From: Phycisphaera sp.
GTDB lineage: Bacteria > Planctomycetota > Phycisphaerae > Phycisphaerales > SM1A02
Length of the DNA stretch: 46,567 nt
NCBI GenBank assembly: GCA_016124975.1
Contig: WGMP01000011.1
Location: forward strand, 69,693 to 116,259
Direction: 5' to 3'
Within the stretch, counting starts at the first letter, position 1; every line of letters starts with the position of its first letter. A program made the translations under genes and the position numbers. Below, piece by piece: positions 23,526 through 31,824 of the stretch. The notes under the pieces were generated by a model. The model did no database searches. It saw nothing but the letters and a program-made list of their open reading frames with translations, and was not told where the DNA came from.

Positions 23526-26066
23526 TCATCGGTCGCGCTCGTCCGCCGCCGGCAACGCGCTCGCCTTGTGAACCTCGACGCCGATCGCATAGGCGACGAA
23601 GCCCTCCCCGATCGGGAGGATCCGGATCTTGTTCACGGCATTGCCGAATTCGGTCTTCGTCCAGGTCAGGCCGCCGTCGATGGTCTGGAAGCCATGCGGC
23701 ATCGCGCCAACCCAGCCGCGGTCCTCGTCGACGAAGGCGATTCCGAACGGCCGTACCGCATGGTCTGAGACGAGCGGCACTTCCCACCAGCTCTTCCCGC
23801 CGTCGCTTGTCTTCAGGACAAATCGCGCCTTCGCCGAGGTGTCGGGGTCGTAGGACTGCAGCGTGCAATAGCCCGTCTCGTCGGTCGGGAACGACAGTTT
23901 CCAGGTGGTCTCGAACGGACGCGTCGAGCGGTAGACCTCGCGCCAGGTCGTGCCGCCGTCGTCGGTGGCAAGGATCAGGCCGTTCGACTGCGCGACGTCG
24001 GCGTGCGTGGACGATGCGATGAATCCGCGCGATTCATCGAGGAAATGCACATCGAACGCCATCGCCGCGATGTCGGGGAGCTTCGACTGCCGCCACGACT
24101 TACCGAGGTCGTCGGACCAGATGTAGGCGGTCGGCCCGCCCACGCGGCCGACGCCGACGATGCGCGGGCGCGTGTCGAGGTTGCCTGCGTTCACGAACGG
24201 AACATCGACGACCGTGAGCGCGCACAGCCCGACGACGGGCGCGCCTTCGATGGCGGTGACCGGCTCCCAGGTGTCGCCGCCATCCTCGCTTCGGTAGAGT
24301 GGCGTTGCGTCGGTGACTCCGGGGAAGTACCCGGGTCCGATGTTGCCCATCACGACGACGCGCTCGCCGATGGTCGCGAGGCAGCGCACGAAGGTTCCGG
24401 GCTTGTCGAACACCTTCTGCCAGGTCTCGCCGCCATCGCGCGTGCGGAAGATCCTGCCCGCGCCGTTTCCATAGAAGCCCGTCGACGGCGAGGAGAAGAC
24501 GATGTCGTCCTGCTTGCCTGCGTAGGGCTCGGTCGGCAGCTTGCGCCAGCCTGGAAGACCGGTCGCGAGGTCGATCTCGCTCATGACCTCGCGAACGACC
24601 GCCTCGATCTCCTCCTTCGTCTCGACCTCGGGCTGCCACGGCGCGCGCACCCCCGTCTCGACCGCCGCGACCCACTCAAGGACGCGCTTCGGCAGATCCT
24701 CGTCCCAGGTCCCCTCTCCCATCAGCACGCGGCTTGCAAGAAGCGTGGCATGCGTGGTGAAGGCGTGGTCTGCCTTCGGCATGGTCAGCACCGTGCCTGC
24801 GCCGTTCTCCCGCGCGTTGACGAGCGCGGCGATGCGCTCGTGGTCCTCGAGCGACGCGACCCAGTCGTACTCGCCCCAGAGCGCGAGCACCGCGCCCTTC
24901 GACTCGGCCCACGCGCCTGCGATGTCGATGTCCTGCAGTTCGTGGAAGAACCGCATGTGGCGGGTCGACATGTGCGTCTCGCTCAGCATCAGTCCCTGCG
25001 ACGGCTGGCGCAGCTCGGGCCAGCGCTCCCAGACATCGCCGAGCGTCTTCTTCTCGACGAGGATCATCGCGCTCGCCTTCGCCTGGGCCTGCAGCGCCTC
25101 CGTCACCTGCGCCGGCGTCGCGCCCGCGAGCTCGGTCTGCCGGCGCGCGTTCTCGAGCTCGTACTCGAACCAGGTGCGCGCGAGCGTGCCGTACACGATG
25201 CTCCCCCGCACCAGCCCGTTCTTCGCCAGATACGGCGCCATCACGCCGCCCATCGAATGGCCGAACACATAGATGCGGGAGGGGTCGACCTCAGGCATCG
25301 CGGCGAGCGCGCGGAGCGCCGCCTCGTAGCCCTCGAGCTCCTCGTGGAATCCGATCTCGCTGCAGTCAGGCCCCTCGCTGTCGCCGAGTCCGGGCTTGTC
25401 GACGCGCATCGTCACGAAGCCTTCCTTCGCGAGGGTGTGGATGATGCGCGTGTCGACGGCGTCGGGCATCGTCGGGCGATCGATCGTGTCGCAGATGATG
25501 CCCTGCACATACAGGAACGCGGGATGGCGGCCTTCGCGCTGGCGAGGCGAGACCTCAGGGACGGTCGTGATCGTGCGCAGTCGATAGCCTCGCTGCACCT
25601 CCACGCTGCCATAGCGCACGGCGCTGCCCTCCACGGTCTCGAAGCGCGCCGTAAGCGGCACGCGCATCGTGAGCGTCTCCGCGCCACGCTCGACGCGCAG
25701 CTCGGCCGAGTTGCCGGCCCCGACCTCGCGCAGCGCCCTCACGAACGACTCGCGGCCCGTGATCGCGCGCCCCGAGACCTTGAGGATTCGGTCGCGCGTC
25801 TGGAGCCCTGCCTTTGCGGCATCGGAACCCGCGAGCACCCCGGCGACCACGACGCCGCGCTCCGTCCCTTCTTCGCCCGGCTCGATGCCGACGCCGATCG
25901 GGCCAGGACGCCTCGGAAGCGTGTCGACGACCGCGCGCGGCGACGCTGCGGCGCGCGCATCGTCGGCCGGCTGCGAATCGACCGATGGAACGGCGCCGTC
26001 GCCCTGCGGCGCGAGCATGAGGGCGGAAAGCGCGAAGACACACGAAAGTCGTACGGGCGGGCGCAT
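23526..26066 (-). CDS. Secreted PDZ / alpha-beta hydrolase / YCF48-like propeller fusion
   Basis: This 846-residue protein has a signal peptide (to about residue 24). Residues 55-138 are a PDZ domain (IGVGIEP...GVVVAGVLAGSDAAKAGLQT...DRILKVSGRAI). Residues about 150-470 are an alpha/beta hydrolase with nucleophile S271 in GHSMGG, acid D401 in GEYDW and H434 in KADH. Residues about 505-835 hold five Asp-box blades (RDGGETW, EDGGDTW, DDGGTTW, SDGGKSW, IDGGLTW) as in YCF48/BNR propellers. PDZ plus propeller suggests peptide or surface binding that positions an exported esterase or peptidase. AAGGA lies upstream of 26066. A 15-bp repeat array begins 16 bases upstream of the start codon. Confidence 0.85.
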   Translation of the reverse strand: MRPPVRLSCVFALSALMLAPQGDGAVPSVDSQPADDARAAASPRAVVDTLPRRPGPIGVGIEPGEEGTERGVVVAGVLAGSDAAKAGLQTRDRILKVSGRAITGRESFVRALREVGAGNSAELRVERGAETLTMRVPLTARFETVEGSAVRYGSVEVQRGYRLRTITTVPEVSPRQREGRHPAFLYVQGIICDTIDRPTMPDAVDTRIIHTLAKEGFVTMRVDKPGLGDSEGPDCSEIGFHEELEGYEAALRALAAMPEVDPSRIYVFGHSMGGVMAPYLAKNGLVRGSIVYGTLARTWFEYELENARRQTELAGATPAQVTEALQAQAKASAMILVEKKTLGDVWERWPELRQPSQGLMLSETHMSTRHMRFFHELQDIDIAGAWAESKGAVLALWGEYDWVASLEDHERIAALVNARENGAGTVLTMPKADHAFTTHATLLASRVLMGEGTWDEDLPKRVLEWVAAVETGVRAPWQPEVETKEEIEAVVREVMSEIDLATGLPGWRKLPTEPYAGKQDDIVFSSPSTGFYGNGAGRIFRTRDGGETWQKVFDKPGTFVRCLATIGERVVVMGNIGPGYFPGVTDATPLYRSEDGGDTWEPVTAIEGAPVVGLCALTVVDVPFVNAGNLDTRPRIVGVGRVGGPTAYIWSDDLGKSWRQSKLPDIAAMAFDVHFLDESRGFIASSTHADVAQSNGLILATDDGGTTWREVYRSTRPFETTWKLSFPTDETGYCTLQSYDPDTSAKARFVLKTSDGGKSWWEVPLVSDHAVRPFGIAFVDEDRGWVGAMPHGFQTIDGGLTWTKTEFGNAVNKIRILPIGEGFVAYAIGVEVHKASALPAADERDR

Positions 26067-26082
26067 GCGGTCACTTTCCTTC

Positions 26083-26202
26083 GGTTGGAGGGCCGTGGAT
26101 TGGAGGGCCGTGGATTGGAGGGCCGTGGATTGGAGGGCCGTGGATTCGACGATATCGGATTCGACGATATTGGATTCGATGGTGTTGGATTCGATGGCGC
26201 GC
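26083..26202. repeat. 15-bp tandem repeat with two sequence classes
   Basis: Four units of GATTGGAGGGCCGTG (from 26083) are followed without phase change by four units starting GATTCGA (GATTCGACGATATCG, GATTCGACGATATTG, GATTCGATGGTGTTG, GATTCGATGGCGCGC). The array fills most of the 165 bases between the winged-helix gene and the PDZ-hydrolase start, both on the minus strand, and so would be transcribed as the 5' UTR of the latter. Confidence 0.9.
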
Positions 26203-26231
26203 GCATCGATCGATCGACGCGATCGACGCGA

Positions 26232-26960
26232 TCAGGTCTTGCGTTGCGGCTTTCGGACGGGCACCGCGCGTTCGCCCGAGGATGCGCGCTTCCCGCCCGC
26301 GGCCTTCTCCCGCACGGCCCCTTCGGCCACGGGGCGTCGCGCGGAGGCGGCGCGGCCCTCCGCCACCGCGCGCGCCGAGCGCTTGCGGTGGACGGGCACC
26401 GCTGCGAAGGCAGCGAGGTAGAGGCGTCCTTCGCGGCGCCCCTTCCGCGCATCCATGAAGCGCTTGACTCCCACGAAGAGCTCGCGCAGCTGCGCGAACT
26501 CCTCGGGCGTGAGCCACGCGTGCTCGAACTTCACGCTCGCGTTGCGTTCCTCGGGGCCGTAGACGATCTGATCCGCCGCGGCCGCGTCGCGCGTGGTGCG
26601 GAGCAGGATCTTCGCGATCGACCGTGTCGAGAGCTCGAACATCTTGTTCGCGGTCCGCGCGCTCGAATCGCGGAGCTGCGGGCGGAAGTCGTCTCCCGCG
26701 AGGTCAAACACCTGCTCGAAGCGCTTGCCTGTACGGCGCACGCCCGCCTCGACGACGACTCCCACCTTGCGCAGCTTCTCGATGTGGCGGTAGAGCGTGT
26801 CGGCGGGACGGTCGGTCGCTGCCGCGAGCTCGGCGATCGAGCATGGAGCGACCATGCGCATGCTCTCGACGATCTCGAGGCGGACGGGCGCGATGTACAC
26901 GGCCCAGGCCTTCGGGGTGGTGATGAGGTGGATCGGTGGGCGGGACATGCGTCGGAGCAT
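26232..26960 (-). CDS. Winged-helix (ArsR-like) transcriptional regulator
   Basis: This 242-residue regulator has a winged-helix domain at about residues 22-80 (APVRLEIVESMRMVAPCSIA then ELAAATDRPADTLYRHIEKL). A helical middle section follows, and then a basic Ala/Arg-rich tail of 45 residues (from about 195) that looks disordered. It is a paralogue of the regulator at 1077-1793. Start 26960 has a GACAAT box eight bases upstream; an ATG at 26948 is an alternative. An inverted repeat at 26969-26994 covers its promoter and suggests autoregulation. It is divergent from the metallo-hydrolase gene, and upstream on the same strand of the PDZ-hydrolase. Ligand unknown. Confidence 0.75.
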   Translation of the reverse strand: MLRRMSRPPIHLITTPKAWAVYIAPVRLEIVESMRMVAPCSIAELAAATDRPADTLYRHIEKLRKVGVVVEAGVRRTGKRFEQVFDLAGDDFRPQLRDSSARTANKMFELSTRSIAKILLRTTRDAAAADQIVYGPEERNASVKFEHAWLTPEEFAQLRELFVGVKRFMDARKGRREGRLYLAAFAAVPVHRKRSARAVAEGRAASARRPVAEGAVREKAAGGKRASSGERAVPVRKPQRKT

Positions 26961-26968
26961 ACCTCGCT

Positions 26969-26994
26969 ATTGTCTTTCAAGCAAGAAATACAAT
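26969..26994. promoter_or_regulatory. Inverted-repeat operator candidate
   Basis: ATTGTCTTTC and GAAATACAAT are inverted repeats (9 of 10 positions pair) separated by AAGCAA. They lie in an A+T-rich stretch of the 83-base divergent interval between the winged-helix and metallo-hydrolase genes, 9-34 bases from the regulator start. This is the usual place for an autoregulatory operator. Confidence 0.55.
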
Positions 26995-27043
26995 CATTGT
27001 TTTTCCGACTGCGCCCCGTCCCCGCCCCTGCTACCTTCGGGCG

Positions 27044-27991
27044 GTGCCCGGCCACGCCCCCTCGCCCCTCGCCCTGTCCACGCTCGATACGCGCTACCTC
27101 GGCATCGCTGGCACAGCGTCCGCCTTCGTGGTGCACGGGGACGGCGGCGCCGTCCTCGTCGAGTGCGGCTGCGCGGTGGCCTTCGAAGGATTGGTCGCGC
27201 AGCTGGCCGCGCTCGGCCTGAGGCCGCGCGACCTCGCCGCGCTCTTCGTCACGCACATCCACCTTGACCACGCGGGGAGCGCGGGGCACTTCGCCCGCGA
27301 GGGCGTGCCCGTCTTCGTCCACCCGCGCGGCGTGCGGCACCTCGCGGAGCCCTCGCGGCTGATCGCAGGATCGCGCGCGGTGCACGGGCCGCGGTACGAC
27401 CGCTTCTACGGCGACCCGCTGCCGATCGCGGCGGACCGACTCCATGCGGTCGGGCACGGCGGCGTGGTCGAGCGCGCGGGGCTCCGCTTCGAGGCGATCG
27501 AGACCCTCGGCCACGCCCGCCACCACCACGCGTGGCTCGTCGGGCGCGACGGCGAGGCGGCGCAACTCGTCTTCACGGGGGATGTCCTCGCGATGGTGTC
27601 GCCTCGGTCTCTGCACATCTCGATTCCCGTGCCGCCGAGCGACATCGACATCCCCTCATGGCAGGTGTCGGTCGAGCGCCTGCGGGCGCTGCCACGCGGA
27701 CTGCGCGCGGTGCTGACCCACGGCGGCGAGCGGCCGCTCGGCGCCCACCTCGATGCGTTCGTCGCGCGGATGAACGAGGAACTGCCGCTCCTCGCGGAGC
27801 TCGCAGAGATGGCGAAGACCGACGCCGCGGAGGCCGATGCGCGCTATCGCGACTTCCTGCTCCCACGCGCCCGCGCGGCGGGCGTGGAAGAGGAGCTCAT
27901 CGCCGCGCTGCTCGGGAAGGCCTTCCGCGGGATGAACCTCGCGGGAGTCGCGGAGGCGATTGCGGCAGGGCGCTTCCTCCCAGCCCTCTGA
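27044..27991 (+). CDS. Metallo-beta-lactamase-fold hydrolase
   Basis: This 315-residue cytoplasmic protein has the metallo-beta-lactamase fold. The zinc motif THIHLDHAG is at about residues 69-77, preceded by the FVVHGDGGAVLVECGC strand and followed by ETLGHARHHH and FTGDVLAMVS, which supply the further His and Asp ligands. The subgroup is probably glyoxalase-II or lactonase-like, but the substrate cannot be read. I choose the GTG at 27044 because a TACCTT box (27032-27037) lies six bases upstream and the longer frame to 26936 runs back through the divergent promoter. Divergent from the winged-helix regulator, which may control it. Confidence 0.8.
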   Translation: MPGHAPSPLALSTLDTRYLGIAGTASAFVVHGDGGAVLVECGCAVAFEGLVAQLAALGLRPRDLAALFVTHIHLDHAGSAGHFAREGVPVFVHPRGVRHLAEPSRLIAGSRAVHGPRYDRFYGDPLPIAADRLHAVGHGGVVERAGLRFEAIETLGHARHHHAWLVGRDGEAAQLVFTGDVLAMVSPRSLHISIPVPPSDIDIPSWQVSVERLRALPRGLRAVLTHGGERPLGAHLDAFVARMNEELPLLAELAEMAKTDAAEADARYRDFLLPRARAAGVEEELIAALLGKAFRGMNLAGVAEAIAAGRFLPAL

Positions 27992-28150
27992 AACGGTGCC
28001 CGGCACGTGCCGTGAGGTGCCTGGCACTGGCTGGCACGTGCCGCGCACCAGTGCCGCGATCCGCGGACCGGTTCCGCCCGCTGCCTCGAGGACAGGCAGG
28101 CGCGGTGCCTGGCACGTGCCGCGAGGTGCACGGCACCGGTTGACACGTGC
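27992..28150. repeat. Cluster of GGCACGTGCC palindromes
   Basis: The perfect 10-bp palindrome GGCACGTGCC occurs at 28002, 28033 and 28111, each inside a related context (GTGCC before it, GAGGTGC or GCGCACC after it), and a diverged copy is near 28142. The cluster fills the interval between the metallo-hydrolase stop and the convergent hypothetical gene. It may be an intergenic repeat family that also ends transcription. Confidence 0.7.
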
Positions 28151-28175
28151 TTGGCACCGTTTCCGCCGCGCCCGG

Positions 28176-28700
28176 TCAGCCTTGCACCGCCTCGAGGAAC
28201 CGCTCGAGATGCCGCGAGATGAACCAGTCGAGTGCCGTGCGTGTGGCGCGCGCATCCGCGCCCCACATCGCCACGCTCGGCTCGACGAACGCGAGGTCCG
28301 CCAGCACCTGCAGCTGCCCGTCGACCACATACGCCCTCGGGAGCCGCGTGCCGAAATAGGCGCTCGCCGCGTTCGACGACGGCTCCCCGATCGCGACCGT
28401 CGGCTGCAGGAGCAGCTCACGGTCGTTCAGGTACCAGAGATCGGTCATCACGATCGGAATCAGCGCACGCTCGCCTGCGGCGCCCCCCTGCTGCCGCTGC
28501 CACTGGCGCATCGCGGCGACGAGGCGGTTCGCGAGCGGCCTGTCGGCGATCTCCGCGCGCGGATGCGCCCCCACGACGATGGGCAGCAGCCGCGAGGTCT
28601 CGAGCTCCATGTCGGGCGGCATCACCGCCCACGCGGCGTCGATCGCAGCGTCCGCCATGCCTTGCGTGTGTGGAAGCGACGGCTGCTGCGGAAACTGCAT
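28176..28700 (-). CDS. Hypothetical protein
   Basis: This 174-residue protein has no signal peptide, membrane segment or motif that I recognise. It is a balanced, globular-looking sequence (hydrophobic strands LLPIVVGAH, ALIPIVMTDLWYL and PRAYVVDGQLQVL, then a helical C-terminus DWFISRHLERFLEAV), so it is probably a real gene. The start at 28700 has only GGA four bases upstream. It lies 81 bases downstream of a membrane-protein gene on the same strand and may be in that transcript. Confidence 0.6.
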   Translation of the reverse strand: MQFPQQPSLPHTQGMADAAIDAAWAVMPPDMELETSRLLPIVVGAHPRAEIADRPLANRLVAAMRQWQRQQGGAAGERALIPIVMTDLWYLNDRELLLQPTVAIGEPSSNAASAYFGTRLPRAYVVDGQLQVLADLAFVEPSVAMWGADARATRTALDWFISRHLERFLEAVQG

Positions 28701-28781
28701 GGTTCCGTGCTATCGGCGCGATCGCGCCCGCACCCGCAACGCCGGGGCGCCGTTCCGCGGGGCGCGTGCCGCGCGTGCCGG

Positions 28782-29879
28782 TCAATCGCGCATGGCAAGG
28801 TCGGGCCGCGGCTCGGGGTAGGTCCAGCTCGAGAGCAGGAGCCGCAGCGGCTCGTCTGGGCCCGGCATCTCCGCATCAGTCGCCTGCCCGAGCTCAAGCC
28901 CGACTGAAGCAGCTGCTCCCGACGCCGCCTCGCGGAAGACCTGTCGCACCCTTCCTTTGCCGCGCCGCTGGCCTGCGCGAGGCTTCGGCCGAATGATCGA
29001 CGAGATGTAGAAGGTGCTCACGAGATCCCGCCGCACGCAGTGCACCAGCGCGCCGCCCGTGAAGGTCACGATCAGGATCGAGTCGTCGACGGTGAACAGG
29101 TTCCCCTTGCCATCGCGGAGCCAGCCCGCTCCCACCACGGCGTCGCGGTGGATGCTCGGGAGGTTGAGCTTCCTGCGGAGCCAAGGGTCGCGAACGACGA
29201 GGTAGAGCCCGAGCAGGAACGACGCCGCGCCGACGAAAATCGCCCACGACCCAAGTGCACCGCCGCGCCCGGCGGCGAAACCCTGCACCCAGAACTGGAA
29301 CGACTGCACGATCAGCCACACGCCGCCGAACGCGGTTCCAGCGGGCACGGACGACGTGTCGATCTCCTCGGGCTCGGGCATCCGGCCCCTCGCTGCGAGC
29401 GCGCCGATCGACGCCGCGAAGCCGGGAAACTCCGCGAACGCCTTGTCGAGGATCAGCACAGGACGCTCGGCAAGCTCGAAGAGCGCCGCGTAGCGCGAAG
29501 GGTCGCGCCGTTCCCTCGCCGGGCCGTTGCGATCGGGAAGGAGCCGCCCGATCGGATCCTCCAGCGCCCGCTCGCGCCGAACACGAAGGGACTCCCTGCT
29601 CACCTGTGCAGCACCGATCACGCCGAGGAAGAGGAACCCGCAGACCCACGCGACGATCAGGAAGGCGATCAGCCCGACCCACCATCGTCCCGCGAGGACT
29701 GCGAGCCCGTACCCGGCGCCGATCGCGATCGCGAGCATGACCAACGCCACCGTGGCGCGCGCAATGAGCCGCTTTCCGCGGTCAACCGTCGGCAGCGCCA
29801 TGGGCGGCAGCTGTGCCACGGCCACCCGCCGGCCGGCGAAGAGCGCCTCGAGCGCGATCGCGTCGGCCGTGGTGCCCAT
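28782..29879 (-). CDS. Membrane protein of unknown function
   Basis: This 365-residue protein has two membrane helices near 43-65 and 67-92 (ATVALVMLAIAIGAGYGLAV, then WWVGLIAFLIVAWVCGFLFL) and two near 185-205 and 212-232. The N-terminus (ALFAGRRVAVAQLPP) and the C-terminal 120 residues (RDAVVGAGWLRDGKGNLFTV then DDSILIVTFTGG) are soluble. GAGG about nine bases upstream supports 29879. It lies 20 bases downstream of glyA on the same strand and is probably co-transcribed with it. No enzyme motif. Confidence 0.7.
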   Translation of the reverse strand: MGTTADAIALEALFAGRRVAVAQLPPMALPTVDRGKRLIARATVALVMLAIAIGAGYGLAVLAGRWWVGLIAFLIVAWVCGFLFLGVIGAAQVSRESLRVRRERALEDPIGRLLPDRNGPARERRDPSRYAALFELAERPVLILDKAFAEFPGFAASIGALAARGRMPEPEEIDTSSVPAGTAFGGVWLIVQSFQFWVQGFAAGRGGALGSWAIFVGAASFLLGLYLVVRDPWLRRKLNLPSIHRDAVVGAGWLRDGKGNLFTVDDSILIVTFTGGALVHCVRRDLVSTFYISSIIRPKPRAGQRRGKGRVRQVFREAASGAAASVGLELGQATDAEMPGPDEPLRLLLSSWTYPEPRPDLAMRD

Positions 29880-29899
29880 GACCAGCGCCTCGTCGAGGT

Positions 29900-31237
29900 T
29901 CAGTGAAACAGCGGGAACTTCCCGCAGAACGCGCGGATTTCGCCCCGCACGGCTTCAATCGTCGCCGCGTCGCCCGACGAGCCGAGCACGCGGTCGATCC
30001 ACGCCGCCACGAGCTCCATCTCGGCTTCCTTCAGGCCGCGCGTCGTGAGCGCGGGCGTGCCGAGGCGCAGGCCGCTCGTCACCATGGGCGGGCGCGGATC
30101 GTTGGGAATGCCGTTCTTGTTGACGATGACGCCCGCCTTCTCAAGCCACTTCTCGGCGTCGGCGCCCGTGAGGTCGGCCGAGCGCGCGCGCAGGTCGACG
30201 AGCATGAGGTGGTTGTCGGTGCCGCCCGAGCAGAGGCGGTAGCCGCGCTTCACGAGCGCCGCCGCGAGCGCCTGCGCGTTCTTCACGACCTGCTGGCAGT
30301 ACGCCTTGAACTCGGGCTTGAGCGCCTCGCCGAACGCGATCGCCTTCGCGCCGATCACATGCATGAGGGGCCCTCCCTGCGAGCCGGGGAACACCTTGCG
30401 GTCGACCTTCTTCGCGACTTCCTCGTCGTTCGTGAGGATGAGGCCGCCGCGCGGGCCGCGCAGCGTCTTGTGCGTGGTGGTCGTCACCACATGCGCATGC
30501 GGGAAGGGCGACGGATGCACGCCCGTCGCGACCAGGCCCGCGATGTGCGCGATGTCGGCCATCAGCACGGCGCCGACCTCGTCGGCGATTGCGCGGAATC
30601 GCGCGAAGTCGATGACGCGCGGATACGCCGAATAGCCGCAGATGATCATCTTCGGCTTCGTCTCGCGCGCGATGCGGCGAATCGCGTCGTAGTCGAGCAG
30701 TTCGGTCGCCGCGTCGAGGTCGTACTCGGCGATCTTGTAGAAGGTGCCTGAGAAGTTCGGCTTGAGGCCGTGCGAGAGGTGGCCGCCCGACTTGATCGGG
30801 AGCGACAGGATCGTGTCGCCCGGGTCGCACATCGCCATGAAGGTCGCGGTGTTCGCGTTGGCGCCGCAGTGGGGCTGCACATTCGCGAACTTGCAGCCGA
30901 AGAGCTGCTTCGCGCGGTCGCGCGCGAGGTCCTCGATTCCGTCGTGAAACTCGCAGCCGCCGTAGTAGCGCTTGCCTGGGTAGCCCTCCGCGTACTTGTT
31001 CGTGAGCCACGAGCCGACCGCGTGCATGACCTCGGTCGAGACATGGTTCTCGCTTGCGATCAGCTCGAGCGTGGTCGCCTGGCGCTCGGCCTCCTGGGCC
31101 ATCAGCCGCGCGGCGGCGGGGTCATAGCGCTCGAGCATGGCGAGAAGCTGCGCGCTCATCGCGTCGAGCGGGATGTCGGACGGGAAGCCGGCGGGCATGG
31201 GGCGGGACGCGGACATGGCGGCGGTCGCGGGGGTCAT
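29900..31237 (-). CDS. glyA: Serine hydroxymethyltransferase
   Basis: This 445-residue cytoplasmic PLP enzyme interconverts serine and glycine, passing a one-carbon unit to tetrahydrofolate. Diagnostic features are [20 protein letters not shown], the [16 protein letters not shown] block, [12 protein letters not shown]-type strand and the PLP lysine K257 in [14 protein letters not shown]. The C-terminus [17 protein letters not shown] is typical. Length is as expected, with about 20 extra N-terminal residues. Three in-frame ATGs (31237, 31216, 31198) are possible; TACTAT (31250-31245) seven bases before 31237 favours that one as a leaderless start. It is divergent from the DNA-repair gene across only 35 bases. 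Confidence 0.97.
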   Translation of the reverse strand: MTPATAAMSASRPMPAGFPSDIPLDAMSAQLLAMLERYDPAAARLMAQEAERQATTLELIASENHVSTEVMHAVGSWLTNKYAEGYPGKRYYGGCEFHDGIEDLARDRAKQLFGCKFANVQPHCGANANTATFMAMCDPGDTILSLPIKSGGHLSHGLKPNFSGTFYKIAEYDLDAATELLDYDAIRRIARETKPKMIICGYSAYPRVIDFARFRAIADEVGAVLMADIAHIAGLVATGVHPSPFPHAHVVTTTTHKTLRGPRGGLILTNDEEVAKKVDRKVFPGSQGGPLMHVIGAKAIAFGEALKPEFKAYCQQVVKNAQALAAALVKRGYRLCSGGTDNHLMLVDLRARSADLTGADAEKWLEKAGVIVNKNGIPNDPRPPMVTSGLRLGTPALTTRGLKEAEMELVAAWIDRVLGSSGDAATIEAVRGEIRAFCGKFPLFH

Positions 31238-31244
31238 GGCGCGG

Positions 31245-31266
31245 ATAGTAGTCGACGCGCTACCCT
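31245..31266. promoter_or_regulatory. Divergent leaderless promoters of glyA and the MGMT gene
   Basis: The 35-base interval holds TACTAT on the minus strand (31250-31245, seven bases before glyA) and TACCCT on the plus strand (31261-31266, six bases before 31273). No Shine-Dalgarno is present for either gene. Both -10 boxes fit transcription starts at or next to the start codons; the two promoters must overlap. Confidence 0.5.
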
Positions 31267-31272
31267 GCTCCC

Positions 31273-31776
31273 ATGCGTCCGCGGGCCCGCGACGGCATCA
31301 TCGAGTCGGACATCGGCACGCTCGCGGTCGGGCGGCGGGGCGTCCTGCTCTCGGCGGAATGGCTGGTCGGCCGCGCGAGCGCCCCCGACTTCGACCCACG
31401 GGACGAGATCGCCGCCGCGTTCGTCGCCGCCTACCTCCGCTACTTCCGCGGCCACGACTGGCGCGAGGCCTTCGAGGATCTCCCCATCGGCGACGGAACG
31501 CCCTTCCAGTGCCGCGTCTGGACGAGCTGCCGGACGATTCGGCCCGGCGACACCCGAACCTACGGCTGGATCGCCAGGGACCTCGGCCTGAAGCCCCTCC
31601 ACTGCCGCTCCATCGGCAACGCGCTGCGCCGCAACCCGCTTCCGATCGCGGTGCCCTGCCACCGCGTCGTTGCCTCGTCGGGACTCGGCGGATACGCGGG
31701 GGCGCGGAGCGGCGCGCTCGCCGACATCAAGAGCCGTCTCCTCGCATTCGAGTCGGCGATGCGCGCGAAGCCGTGA
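31273..31776 (+). CDS. ogt: Methylated-DNA-[protein]-cysteine S-methyltransferase
   Basis: This 167-residue DNA-repair protein removes O6-alkyl groups from guanine onto its own cysteine. The C-terminal domain has [20 protein letters not shown], a helix-turn-helix with [15 protein letters not shown], and the active site PCHRVV with C129, followed by GLGGYAGA. The N-terminal domain is short. The start lacks a Shine-Dalgarno and has a TACCCT box six bases upstream. It is followed by the UDP-glucose dehydrogenase gene after 48 bases, which has its own ribosome site. The Ogt/Ada-C assignment is by family; the preferred substrate is not readable. Confidence 0.93.
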   Translation: MRPRARDGIIESDIGTLAVGRRGVLLSAEWLVGRASAPDFDPRDEIAAAFVAAYLRYFRGHDWREAFEDLPIGDGTPFQCRVWTSCRTIRPGDTRTYGWIARDLGLKPLHCRSIGNALRRNPLPIAVPCHRVVASSGLGGYAGARSGALADIKSRLLAFESAMRAKP

Positions 31777-31824
31777 TAGAGTCTGCGTCCCCCGCGAATT
31801 GCGGGAAACGCGGAGGTTGCGCGC

